40,500 nt of DNA from Pirellulales bacterium (GTDB lineage: Bacteria; Planctomycetota; Planctomycetia; Pirellulales; JAGQOS01), in NCBI GenBank assembly GCA_028289525.1, contig JANQPJ010000074.1, positions 1 to 40,500 of the forward strand, given 5' to 3'. The notes beneath the pieces were generated by a model, which was given only the letters and a program-made list of their open reading frames with translations, did no database searches and was not told the DNA's origin. Within the stretch, counting starts at the first letter, position 1; every line of letters begins with the position of its first letter. Below, piece by piece: positions 1 through 8,764 of this stretch. The translations under genes were made by a program, and so were the position numbers.

Positions 1-53
1 ATTTGTTTCGGATTTCGAGATTCGGATTTCGAATTTTCCTTCAGTGCTTGAAT

Positions 54-156
54 TCTCGTTCCCAAGCTCTGCTTGGGAACGTCCTGAACATGCTGTCAAC
101 TTAGGGGAAGCAGAGCTTCCGTAGTGAGCGTTCCCAAGCAGAGCTTGGGAACGAGA
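54..156. repeat. Family E: inverted pair of palindromic TTCCCAAGC-x-GCTTGGGAA repeats
   Basis: TCTCGTTCCCAAGCTCTGCTTGGGAACG (54-81) and its reverse complement CGTTCCCAAGCAGAGCTTGGGAACGAGA (129-156), with GGAAGCAGAGCTTCC between them. Confidence 0.85.
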
Positions 157-230
157 GAAATATTGAAAGAACCTAGAAAACGCGTGAGCGCGTACCAACA
201 ACCAATCACTAAAAACCAACAACTCCTCCC

Positions 231-1250
231 ATGCAAACGAACAAACCTCAAGGTTTTACGCTGGTTGAACTGCTGACGGTAATCGCCATCATCGGCATTC
301 TGGTGGCGCTACTGTTGCCGGCGGTGCAGAGTGTCCGTGAGACGGCCAGACGCCTGCAGTGTTCGAACAAGATGAAGCAAATCGCCTTGGCGATGCAGGC
401 CTACAGCACGACCTATGAGCATTTCCCGGCGGCGCTTCTCAGCGCGAGAGAAGCGGTCAACTCAGGCCCTACTTTTTGCCGGTTCAGCACATTTCGTGAC
501 CAGCGGGCTCCATGGTCAGTGGCAATCTTGCCGTATTTGGAAGACCAAAATCGGTACGATGCGTTTGATCACACGGCAGGCTTCAATGGCCGTGCCCGCA
601 CCCAGAGTGGGCAAACTACCTTTCCGAACAAAGAGCCGCTCTATACGCCGAATCCTCAATTTCAGTGTCCTTCGGACCCCAACTCCACGTCCGACTCGCC
701 CCATTCGAATTACATGGCCGTCGGCGGCGGCGGCACTCCGGGCGAGCGCTGGTGTCGAGCAATGAACTGTTGCCCCGGACGCTTGATGTTCAACAACGGC
801 ATCTTCTTCGTCAATTCTGCGATTAGCAATTCGCTCATTTTGGACGGAGCTTCGAACACGTTTCTGCTGGGCGAGACACGATATCAGGTACTCCGGCAGG
901 GCGCGGAATTTGTCGCTTCCGCGCCTAACATCAACAACATTTTTGCCCATGACTACCTGTCTTGGGCAGGAGGTCTGCGGTCAGGCAACGTTGCCGGGGA
1001 CTGTTGTACGTCAATCACCACTACGGCCAGTGCCGTCGATGCGATTAACAGCTTGGTGTATGACCCGACCCAGTCATTAGACCCGGGTCCTGTGACGCGC
1101 ACCTTTGGCAGTTACCACCAAGGCGGCTGCCTGATGGCGATGGCCGACGGTTCGGTCCATTTCTTTTCGGAATGGATGGACATCACACTCTATCGCGATC
1201 TGGCCGCCCGCGACGACGGCGAGCCGCTAGAAGGGCTGTCTGGTCTATGA
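231..1250 (+). CDS. DUF1559 domain protein with prepilin-type N-terminal cleavage/methylation motif (pseudopilin)
   Basis: N-terminus GFTLVELLTVIAIIGILVALLLPAVQSVRETARRLQCSNKMKQIALAMQAY is the class planctomycete DUF1559 signature; C-terminal H-x-G-x-MADGSVHF motif present. Confidence 0.93.
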   Translation: MQTNKPQGFTLVELLTVIAIIGILVALLLPAVQSVRETARRLQCSNKMKQIALAMQAYSTTYEHFPAALLSAREAVNSGPTFCRFSTFRDQRAPWSVAILPYLEDQNRYDAFDHTAGFNGRARTQSGQTTFPNKEPLYTPNPQFQCPSDPNSTSDSPHSNYMAVGGGGTPGERWCRAMNCCPGRLMFNNGIFFVNSAISNSLILDGASNTFLLGETRYQVLRQGAEFVASAPNINNIFAHDYLSWAGGLRSGNVAGDCCTSITTTASAVDAINSLVYDPTQSLDPGPVTRTFGSYHQGGCLMAMADGSVHFFSEWMDITLYRDLAARDDGEPLEGLSGL

Positions 1251-1699
1251 TGAATTTTGCATTACCTACGAACATGCAGCAGATCGTCTGCTGGAGTCTG
1301 ATGCTTGGCTGCTTGCTCGGACTAGCCGGTTGTGGCGAAGCATTGCCGGAGATGTATACGGTTCAAGGCCTCGTGAGGTTCGACGGCCAGCCGGTTCCGG
1401 CCGGTGAGGTGGTGTTCGAACCTAACCCGACCGCAGGCAATCATGGGCATCAAACGCGAGCGGAGATCGTCGACGGTCGCTACGCCACGCTCAGCAATCG
1501 AGGAGCTGTGCCTGGAGAGGTTGTCATTCGGGTCTATGCCTATGATGGCCAGCCGCGCGCAGACGCGCCGCGAGGGTCGCCGTTGGCTAAGGTCTATGAA
1601 ACTCAAGCGACATTGCCCAAGGCCGATTCGACTCAGGATTTTGAGATTCCCAAACTGCTAGGACTGAAACTACAACCAATACCGTCGGGCGGTACTTGA
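1247..1699 (+). CDS. Small secreted lipoprotein-like protein (carboxypeptidase-regulatory-like fold typical of the planctomycete DUF1559 partner)
   Basis: ATG at 1247 overlaps the upstream TGA (ATGA). Lipobox-like LGLAGCGE followed by YTVQGLVRFDGQPVPAGEVVFEP. The longer ORF start at 1172 lies inside the previous gene and is less likely. Confidence 0.75.
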   Translation: MMNFALPTNMQQIVCWSLMLGCLLGLAGCGEALPEMYTVQGLVRFDGQPVPAGEVVFEPNPTAGNHGHQTRAEIVDGRYATLSNRGAVPGEVVIRVYAYDGQPRADAPRGSPLAKVYETQATLPKADSTQDFEIPKLLGLKLQPIPSGGT

Positions 1700-1787
1700 A
1701 CGCGATCGACTTCGCCTTGGAAGAGTGACATGGATCGCGGTGGCAGGACCGGTGGTTGTGCGAATCGACGTGAGCGATGTGCTCTTG

Positions 1788-1818
1788 CCCCTTAGCCGCG
1801 ACGAGACTTCGTCGCCGG
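1788..1818 (-). repeat. Family B REP-like hairpin, copy 1
   Basis: CCCCTTAGCCGCGACGAGACTTCGTCGCCGG; stem GCGACGA/TCGTCGC. Confidence 0.8.
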
Positions 1819-1858
1819 TCGCGCAGTGAATATCAGTGACTTCAAGTTGACTCCGGCA

Positions 1859-1888
1859 CCCCGGCGACGCGTTGCGTCGCGGCTAGGG
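1859..1888 (+). repeat. Family B REP-like hairpin, copy 2
   Basis: CCCCGGCGACGCGTTGCGTCGCGGCTAGGG. Confidence 0.85.
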
Positions 1889-2011
1889 CAACTAGGTACA
1901 TCGTTCACAACTCGCAGTTCTTTTTTGTGCTCTTTGAGAATCTCGCAAAGACACGAAGCGCGCAGAGACCCGACGTTGAGAGAATTACGTGTTGTAAACG
2001 ATGTGCTCTTG

Positions 2012-2042
2012 CCCCCCTAGCCGCGACGCAACGCGTCGCCGG
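2012..2042 (-). repeat. Family B REP-like hairpin, copy 3
   Basis: CCCCCCTAGCCGCGACGCAACGCGTCGCCGG. Confidence 0.85.
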
Positions 2043-2131
2043 ACCGAGTAACGCATCTGAGAAACATCCTGGCGCGTACGAACAACTCTTCTTCGATGAA
2101 CTCTGCGGCTTTTACTTGATTTGCGCGCGTG

Positions 2132-2161
2132 TCCGGCGACGGGTTCCACGCGCGGCTAGGA
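2132..2161 (+). repeat. Family B REP-like hairpin, copy 4 (diverged)
   Basis: TCCGGCGACGGGTTCCACGCGCGGCTAGGA. Confidence 0.65.
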
Positions 2162-2174
2162 CACAAGAGCACGT

Positions 2175-3461
2175 CTACCGAGCGTCGATCGACACGAACT
2201 CCCGCTCGTTTGGGCCAGTGTAGATCTGCCGTGGCCGCCCGATGCGCTTGGTCGGCGAGGCGTGCATCTCCTTCCAGTGAGCGATCCAGCCTGGCAAACG
2301 GCCGATCGAGAAGAGCACAGTAAACATTTGCGGGGGGATGCCAATCGCCCGATAGACCACCCCGGAGTAGAAGTCGACGTTAGGATAGAGCTTTTTCTCG
2401 ATGAAGTATTCGTCGTTCAAGGCCACATCTTCCAGTTCTTGCGCAATCTCGAAGATCGGGTCGTTGATATGCCGTTTTCGCAACAATCGGTCACAAGTGG
2501 CCTTGATGATCGTGGCGCGGGGATCGTAATTCTTGTAAACCCGATGTCCAAAGCCCATCAATCGGAAGTCATTGTCCTTGTCTTTGGCCATTTCGACATA
2601 CTTGGCCACGTTGCCGCCGTCTTCACGAATCCGTTCGAGCATCGCGACACAGGCTTCGTTGGCCCCGCCATGCAGCGGTCCCCAGAGTGCGCAGATGCCT
2701 GCCGCAATCGAGGCAAACAGATTGGCATCGCTCGACCCCACGATCCGTACAGTCGAAGTGCTACAGTTTTGCTCGTGGTCGGCGTGGACGATCAACAGAA
2801 GATTTAATGCGTCGATGAAGTCGGGGTCGATTTCATAAGGCTCGCTGGGAACCGAGAACATCATCTGCAGAAAGTTTTCGCAATAGGTGAGCGCGTTCTG
2901 CGGATAGACCAGCGGTTGCCCGATCGACTTTTTGTAGGCATAAGCAGCGATCGTAGGCAGTTTTGCGATCAGGCGCAAGATGGAGTCCTGGACCTGCTCC
3001 GGGTCGCGGGGATTGAGCGAGTCTTGGTAGAAGGTCGACAGGGCTCCCACCACGGAACTGAGGATGGCCATCGGATGGGCGTCACGGGGAAAGCCGTTAT
3101 AAAAATACCGCATTTCTTCGTGCAGCATCGTATGACGGCGGAGCGACATTCGGAAATCGTCGAGTTGGTCCTGGGTAGGGAGTTCGCCATAGATCAGCAA
3201 GTAGCAGGTTTCGACGAAGTCGCAGTTCTTGGCCACCACGTCGATCGGATAGCCTCGGTAGCGAAGAATCCCTTGTTCGCCGTCCAGATAGGTGATCGCG
3301 CTGGTGGTCGAACCGGTGTTGACGAACCCTTCGTCCAGGGTGATGTAGCCGGTATCAGCTCGCAGCCGACCGATATCAAGGCCTTTTTCGTCCTCCGTTC
3401 CCACGACGACCGGCAACGTGATTTCTTGGCCGTCCAGCTTTAGCTTCGCCTCCTCGCTCAT
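2175..3461 (-). CDS. gltA: Citrate synthase
   Basis: MSEEAKLKLDGQEITLPVVVGTEDEKGLDIGRLRADTGYITLDEGFVNTGSTTSAITYLDGEQGILRYRGYPI; WGPLHGGANEA and GFGHRVYKNYDPRA motifs. Start chosen at 3461, with GGGAG on the minus strand upstream. Confidence 0.96.
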   Translation of the reverse strand: MSEEAKLKLDGQEITLPVVVGTEDEKGLDIGRLRADTGYITLDEGFVNTGSTTSAITYLDGEQGILRYRGYPIDVVAKNCDFVETCYLLIYGELPTQDQLDDFRMSLRRHTMLHEEMRYFYNGFPRDAHPMAILSSVVGALSTFYQDSLNPRDPEQVQDSILRLIAKLPTIAAYAYKKSIGQPLVYPQNALTYCENFLQMMFSVPSEPYEIDPDFIDALNLLLIVHADHEQNCSTSTVRIVGSSDANLFASIAAGICALWGPLHGGANEACVAMLERIREDGGNVAKYVEMAKDKDNDFRLMGFGHRVYKNYDPRATIIKATCDRLLRKRHINDPIFEIAQELEDVALNDEYFIEKKLYPNVDFYSGVVYRAIGIPPQMFTVLFSIGRLPGWIAHWKEMHASPTKRIGRPRQIYTGPNEREFVSIDAR

Positions 3462-3833
3462 CGCGGGCTCCCTTTCTACGTCGATACTCACGCTTTCGAT
3501 CTCCCGACCCAGCCGTATGGTTGCAGGCCGTCTCATTGTGGCCGCGAACAAACCGGTAGGCCAGTCAATTGTCTATCTTTTATTTGTCGTCAACCAAGAG
3601 ATTTCCTAGGGGGGGATGGAGACCCCAGGGATCTTTCATCAGCCCAGGTTGCTCGGAGCACCGGTGGTTACTACGAGCCGGTCGACTGGTTGTCCAGCAG
3701 ACAGGTGCCTGTTGAACAGCAATTGGCGTCCCCAACAAGGGATCGACCAGATGCAGTTTAGCCGTCTCGGGCCAAATGTTCAATTGGCCTCGTAAAACGC
3801 TCAGGAGGATTGCGAAGTCATGCCTGGGAAAGA

Positions 3834-3903
3834 GCAGCGGCCGGCGGCCGAAGCGCGAAACACTCAATTTTATCCGTTTCGCGAGCGGTCACCGACCGCT
3901 GTT
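3834..3903. repeat. Family A internal inverted repeat, partial copy lacking termini
   Basis: GCAGCGGCCGGCGGCCGAAGCGCGAAACAC...GTTTCGCGAGCGGTCACCGACCGCTG. Confidence 0.65.
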
Positions 3904-3964
3904 TTTAAAAAACGACTTTGTAGCCCTCCTGGTAAAACGCTTAGGAAGACTGCAAAGTCTTGCT

Positions 3965-5182
3965 CTAGGGAGTGGCCGGCGGTTGGTCGTCGAAGATCGT
4001 CCAAACCGGCGTTTGCTTACGCAATTCAGCCAAATATTTGGTGATCTGAGCCTGGGTTTGGCCTTTGCGAATCTTTTCCTTGATGTCTACCTGGGCTTCC
4101 ACGAATGGAGTTCGCCCGGCGTCGCGCCGCTCAGTCACGCGGATAATGTGAAATCCGGTTTTGGTCTCGATGATCGGACTCAGCTGGCCCACCGGTAGGG
4201 TAAAGAGGGCTCGATTTAACTCTTCGGAAACGAGCGCCCCTCGGGTAGTCCAATCATGTTGCCCTCCCTCTTCGGCCGTGAGGCCCTGAGAACGGGTTTT
4301 CGCGACTTCGGTCAGCGGAGTGCCTCGCCACACGGCATTGCCCATTTCGGCCATTTCGCGATAAGCAGCCTCTTGGCTGGGGAACTCGGTAAACATCACG
4401 GCCAGTTCTTCCCAGCGGGCCTTGGCCTCGAAAGAGTACTCGTCCAAGTGCTCTTGGTAGTATGCCAGCATTTCGTCGTGGGTAACTTCGACATCAAGGT
4501 CGATCTGCTGGCGGAGCCATTGGCTGGCGAGCAGACGTTCGGCAAAAATTGCCTGTTGGCTGGACAACGACGAGCCAACCTTGCGCAACGCTTGCTCGAG
4601 CTGGGCGCGTGTCGATGTTTCGGTCGATTCGAACAGTTTGGGGAGTTGAGCGCTTTCAAATTCGTCGCCAATCCGGCTTTCGATATTCTCGAAGGCCTCG
4701 GCCGGGATTTTGCGTTTCGCTTCGACCCAGAGCAGTTTGTTGTCGATCAACTGGCCAATCTCGCGGCGCATGAGCATCGTCCGCAATTGGGCCACTTCCT
4801 CGGACGAAGCACCTGCCAGGCTTTGCTGGTTCCTGGCAAGCATGTCGTTAATGGCCGGCAACACCTCGGCTGCTAGCACCGGCTCGCCGCCTACCCAGGC
4901 AATGATCTGGCCGCCTTCGATCGGCTGGAGAGCTTCCTCGGAAGACTGGGGCGTTTGAGGAGAACTGGCGGCCGGCGGCGAAGCTGTAGGGTAGGCCCTG
5001 GCGACTTCTGGCGACCTGCCTGTGGTTGTTGGATATCCCGTTGCCGGATATTGAGGGGGGGAGCCTGGTAGAACCGTGTAGTCAGGGGGGGGCGGGGCTT
5101 GGGCCAGAACGTAAGAGGTCGTGTTTTCTAGCAAGAAAACAGCGATCCAGCAGACGATTGTCAAGCGGCCTGGCATACGCAC
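3965..5182 (-). CDS. Parvulin-type peptidylprolyl isomerase (SurA/PpiC-like), secreted
   Basis: N-terminal signal sequence, SurA-N-like region, and C-terminal rotamase signature GQLSPIIETKTGFHIIRVTERR. Confidence 0.85.
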   Translation of the reverse strand: MRMPGRLTIVCWIAVFLLENTTSYVLAQAPPPPDYTVLPGSPPQYPATGYPTTTGRSPEVARAYPTASPPAASSPQTPQSSEEALQPIEGGQIIAWVGGEPVLAAEVLPAINDMLARNQQSLAGASSEEVAQLRTMLMRREIGQLIDNKLLWVEAKRKIPAEAFENIESRIGDEFESAQLPKLFESTETSTRAQLEQALRKVGSSLSSQQAIFAERLLASQWLRQQIDLDVEVTHDEMLAYYQEHLDEYSFEAKARWEELAVMFTEFPSQEAAYREMAEMGNAVWRGTPLTEVAKTRSQGLTAEEGGQHDWTTRGALVSEELNRALFTLPVGQLSPIIETKTGFHIIRVTERRDAGRTPFVEAQVDIKEKIRKGQTQAQITKYLAELRKQTPVWTIFDDQPPATP

Positions 5183-5262
5183 GGTCGGGATTGCTCGATG
5201 GTTTGGCGCGTGAAGTGCACGGCGGTTGAAATGAACGGGGCGGGATTATAGGCAGACCCCAA

Positions 5263-8200
5263 TCAAGGCTGCAACACCGATTTCAACCGCTCCAGGACAT
5301 GGTTGGTATCGCTGAGTTCGCCCTTCATCGGCAGATAGGCGCTCTGATCGTCAACAATTCGCAAAAGCTGTTTGGTTTGGCTTGCTAGCTTCTGAATCAG
5401 GCTGCGGGAAAGGAACCGCAAGACGATGAAGTCATCTTCGCGCAGAATCGACGTGACGCGCCACCGGTTGGCCAGAATCCGTAGCTCGGTTAGGCGAATG
5501 AGTTGGTCGACTGGCTCTGGGCGAGGGCCGAACCGATCGGCCAATTCGTCGCGAAATTCGGCCAGGTCTTCCTCGTTCGTGATTCGAGTCAGGCGGCGAT
5601 AGAGGTCGATTTTGAGCCGTTGGTCCGGCACATAATCTTCAGGCAAGTAGCCATCGGCTGGCAGCTCGATATTGACGCTGATTGATTCCTTCGGAGGCAG
5701 TTTGCGCAGCTTTCGAACCGCGCCTTCGAGCAGCGAACAGTAGAGTTCATAGCCTACATTGGCGATGTGGCCGCTTTGTTGGTTGCCCAACAAGTTGCCT
5801 GCCCCGCGCAGCTCTAGATCGCGCATGGCGATGGCGAAACCTGCGCCCATTTCACTATATTCTTCGATTGCCCGTAACCGGCGAGCCGAGTCATTCGAAA
5901 TATGCCGGTTGGGATTGAGCAGCAAATAGCAGTAGGCTCGGTGCTTGTAACGGCCTACGCGACCACGCAACTGGTGCAAGTCGGCCAAGCCATAACGGTC
6001 GGCATCGTCGATAAAGATGGTGTTTGCGTTGGGAATATCGAGCCCACTTTCTACGATCGTGGTGGCCAGCAGCACGTCGTATTTTTGCTCCATGAAGTCG
6101 AGCATCACTTGTTCCAGCTCGGCCGCCGGCATTTGGCCATGGCCAATGCCAATGCGTGCCTCGGGAATGATCGCGGCCAGGCGTTCGGCCACCTTTTGGA
6201 TGTCCTGAACTCGGTTGTGTACGAAAAAAACCTGGCCATCGCGGTTTAGTTCGCGCAGCACCGCATGTCGAATCAAATCGGCGTCGAAGCGCGACACATG
6301 GGTTTCGACCGCCACCCGATCTTCTGGCGGAGTCTCCAAGTTCGAGATTTCGCGAACACCGAGCAGAGACATCTGCAGTGTGCGAGGAATCGGGGTCGCG
6401 GTCAGAGTTAAGACGTCGACCACTTGTCGCAGGGCTTTGAGACGCTCCTTGATTTCGACCCCAAAACGCTGTTCTTCGTCGATCACCAGCAGGCCCAGGT
6501 TTTGGAACTGGATGTCGGCCTGGGCCAGGCGATGGGTGCCAATCACAATATCCAGCAAACCGTCTTTCATGCCTTCGAGCACCTTGCGTTGTTCCGACCC
6601 ACTGCAGAACCGCGAGAGCGAGGCGATTGAGAACGGAAACTCGGCCATCCGGCCCTGGAATGTGCGCAGGTGTTGGTTTGCCAAGACGGTAGTGGGTACT
6701 AGGACCGCGACTTGAAAGCCAGCGTCGACGGCCTTAAACGCTGCCCGAATTGCGACTTCGGTTTTGCCGAAGCCGACGTCGCCGCAGAGTAGCCGGTCCA
6801 TCGGTTGCGGGCGCTGCATGTCGGACTTGATTGCTGACAAGGCAGCCAGTTGGTCGGGCGTTTCTCGATAGGGAAACGAAGCGTCGAATTCGCGTTGCCA
6901 TTCGGAATCGGCCGGGTAGCCGATGCCAGGTCGCGAGGCGCGCATCGCCTGCAGCTCGATCATCTCCGTGGCCAAGTCGGCCACGGCGGCCTCGGCGGCC
7001 TCTTTTTGTTTGGCCCAGGCTTTGCTGCCGATTTTGGCCAGAGCATTTTTCTTGGCTCTCGGGCCGCCGACATACTTTTGTACCAGATCGATTTTCGACG
7101 ACGGCACATAGATCTTCGTGCCGCCATGGAATTCGAGTTCCAAATGCTCTTCGGCATTGCCTTCGTCGCCCAGCAGGGCCATGCCGCGGTAGCGTCCGAC
7201 GCCATGGGCCAGGTGGACGACCAAATCGCCTTCGCGAAGGGCCAGAAAACTGTCGATCACACGCCCCATCCGTCGGCGGCTGCGCCGCGTCAGGTCGGAG
7301 CGATGAAACAACTCGGCGCTTGAGACCAGGGCGATCCGTTCACCGACAAGTCGAAACCCGTGTTTCAAACGCCCGATGGGGAAACGCAATTGCCCAGACT
7401 TGGCCAACTCGGTTGAAGAGAACAAATTGCCCAGCCGTTCGGCTTCGGCCTCGGTTTCACAAACGACATGGATGCGTTGACCGGTGCCTACCGCCTCGAG
7501 TTCGTCGCGCACTTTTTCGATGTCGCCGCTAAACCGCTCGACTGATTCGATCTGTAGCCGGCACGTGGTGGTTGCGCCCCCTCGGGCAATCGATTCGGCC
7601 GAGACGTGGGCAAATTGTTGGACTTGCTTGAGCGTATCGGCAATCGGATGGACCTGGCCGGGACGGCTTTGGCGTTCAACATAGTGCTGGCCTTCTTCCA
7701 GCAACTCATGCGGTTCAACCAGCAACAGCCAGCTTTCATCCGGCAAGTGATGAAAAAATTGTTCGTTCGCTACCAGTTCTGGTGAAAACACCGTAATCTC
7801 AACCGAGTCTAACGACGATAGACTGCGTTGGCTGGCGACTTCAAACTGACGAATCGACTCGATGGTGTCACCGTAGAATTCGATGCGGACCGGGTTGTAC
7901 CAATCGGGAGCAAAGACATCCAAAATGCCCCCGCGCAAGGCGAACTCGCCAGGCAGTTGCACGGCCGTCGAGCCATGGAACGAGCGCTCCGCCAGCCAGT
8001 TGGCGATTTCGGTGGTGCTGACCGTGTTGCCTATGGCCAGGCGGAGCGTTTGCTGAGCTAGCGTCCCTTTGCCTGGGACTGGTTGTAGCAGGCTTTGGAT
8101 GCAGGTAACGATCAGCTTCGGTGGAGTCGGGCCACCGAGGTTTTTGAGCAAACGTAGGCGGTCGCCATAGATTTCGTCGTCGAGCCGAGCCTCGTCAGGA

Positions 8201-8496
8201 GCTGACTCCCAGGCCGGAAAGGTTTCAGTCGTGGCGGCGGTGAAGACGCGTAGATCGTCGTAGAAATCGTCGACTTGGTTTTGGTGGGCACAGACGATTA
8301 CCACCGGGCCAGGCGACGAGCGAGCCAGGGCTGCCGCGACCAAGGCGCACGAAGACCCCCAGACTCCGTCTAGCGAAGCCCGGCGACCGTCGGTCAGTCG
8401 ATCGAGCACCGCCGAGAAGCCACGGGCAGCTTCAAGGCGTGCGGCCAACTTATGAAGTGGCTCGAACGCCTGGGCGAGGGTTTCCATCTTCGTCAT
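5263..8496 (-). CDS. mfd: Transcription-repair coupling factor
   Basis: 1077 aa. CarD-like RID (EGDLVVHLAHGVGRYRGM), GDVGFGKTEVAIRAAFKAV Walker A, DEEQRFGV, TLTATPIPRTLQMSLLGVRE, and C-terminal TRCF domain. Confidence 0.97.
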   Translation of the reverse strand: MTKMETLAQAFEPLHKLAARLEAARGFSAVLDRLTDGRRASLDGVWGSSCALVAAALARSSPGPVVIVCAHQNQVDDFYDDLRVFTAATTETFPAWESAPDEARLDDEIYGDRLRLLKNLGGPTPPKLIVTCIQSLLQPVPGKGTLAQQTLRLAIGNTVSTTEIANWLAERSFHGSTAVQLPGEFALRGGILDVFAPDWYNPVRIEFYGDTIESIRQFEVASQRSLSSLDSVEITVFSPELVANEQFFHHLPDESWLLLVEPHELLEEGQHYVERQSRPGQVHPIADTLKQVQQFAHVSAESIARGGATTTCRLQIESVERFSGDIEKVRDELEAVGTGQRIHVVCETEAEAERLGNLFSSTELAKSGQLRFPIGRLKHGFRLVGERIALVSSAELFHRSDLTRRSRRRMGRVIDSFLALREGDLVVHLAHGVGRYRGMALLGDEGNAEEHLELEFHGGTKIYVPSSKIDLVQKYVGGPRAKKNALAKIGSKAWAKQKEAAEAAVADLATEMIELQAMRASRPGIGYPADSEWQREFDASFPYRETPDQLAALSAIKSDMQRPQPMDRLLCGDVGFGKTEVAIRAAFKAVDAGFQVAVLVPTTVLANQHLRTFQGRMAEFPFSIASLSRFCSGSEQRKVLEGMKDGLLDIVIGTHRLAQADIQFQNLGLLVIDEEQRFGVEIKERLKALRQVVDVLTLTATPIPRTLQMSLLGVREISNLETPPEDRVAVETHVSRFDADLIRHAVLRELNRDGQVFFVHNRVQDIQKVAERLAAIIPEARIGIGHGQMPAAELEQVMLDFMEQKYDVLLATTIVESGLDIPNANTIFIDDADRYGLADLHQLRGRVGRYKHRAYCYLLLNPNRHISNDSARRLRAIEEYSEMGAGFAIAMRDLELRGAGNLLGNQQSGHIANVGYELYCSLLEGAVRKLRKLPPKESISVNIELPADGYLPEDYVPDQRLKIDLYRRLTRITNEEDLAEFRDELADRFGPRPEPVDQLIRLTELRILANRWRVTSILREDDFIVLRFLSRSLIQKLASQTKQLLRIVDDQSAYLPMKGELSDTNHVLERLKSVLQP

Positions 8497-8604
8497 TGTG
8501 TCGAACCGGCTATCCTAACTCGATTGTTGTTGGCCTGCTAGGGGAGGCGCATCGCCGGCAGAGCCAATCAGTTTTTCAAATTAGTGAGCCATTAACGATC
8601 TCTT

Positions 8605-8698
8605 AAAGCAAGTTGCTTTTTACCGTGGCGGACGACACCTAGTTTTCACCGGGATTTCTCGACGAAACATCACCACGCATTTTGGGAATTTGCTCTTA
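8605..8698 (+). repeat. Family C ~93 bp repeat, copy 1
   Basis: AAAGCAAGTTGCTTTTTACCGTGGCGGACGACACCTAGTTTTCACCGGGATTTCTCGACGAAACATCACCACGCATTTTGGGAATTTGCTCTTA. Confidence 0.85.
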
Positions 8699-8764
8699 GA
8701 TTAAAAAAACTGATTTGCCCTGGCATCGCCAGATGTGGTTTGTGCGGCTTCGGCAAACGCTTGC

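Noticed and set aside
1788-2161. Possible CRISPR-like array because of repeated GC-rich units
   Set aside because: Units alternate orientation and spacing is irregular (about 35-90 bp), units are hairpins, and no cas genes are present; fits REP-type repeats better.
3580-3867. 95-aa minus-strand ORF between citrate synthase and PPIase
   Set aside because: Overlaps repeat family A and direct repeats, no RBS or motif; more likely non-coding repeat DNA.
4256-4876. 206-aa plus-strand ORF
   Set aside because: Antisense to the PPIase gene, no domain signature, shadow of codon bias.
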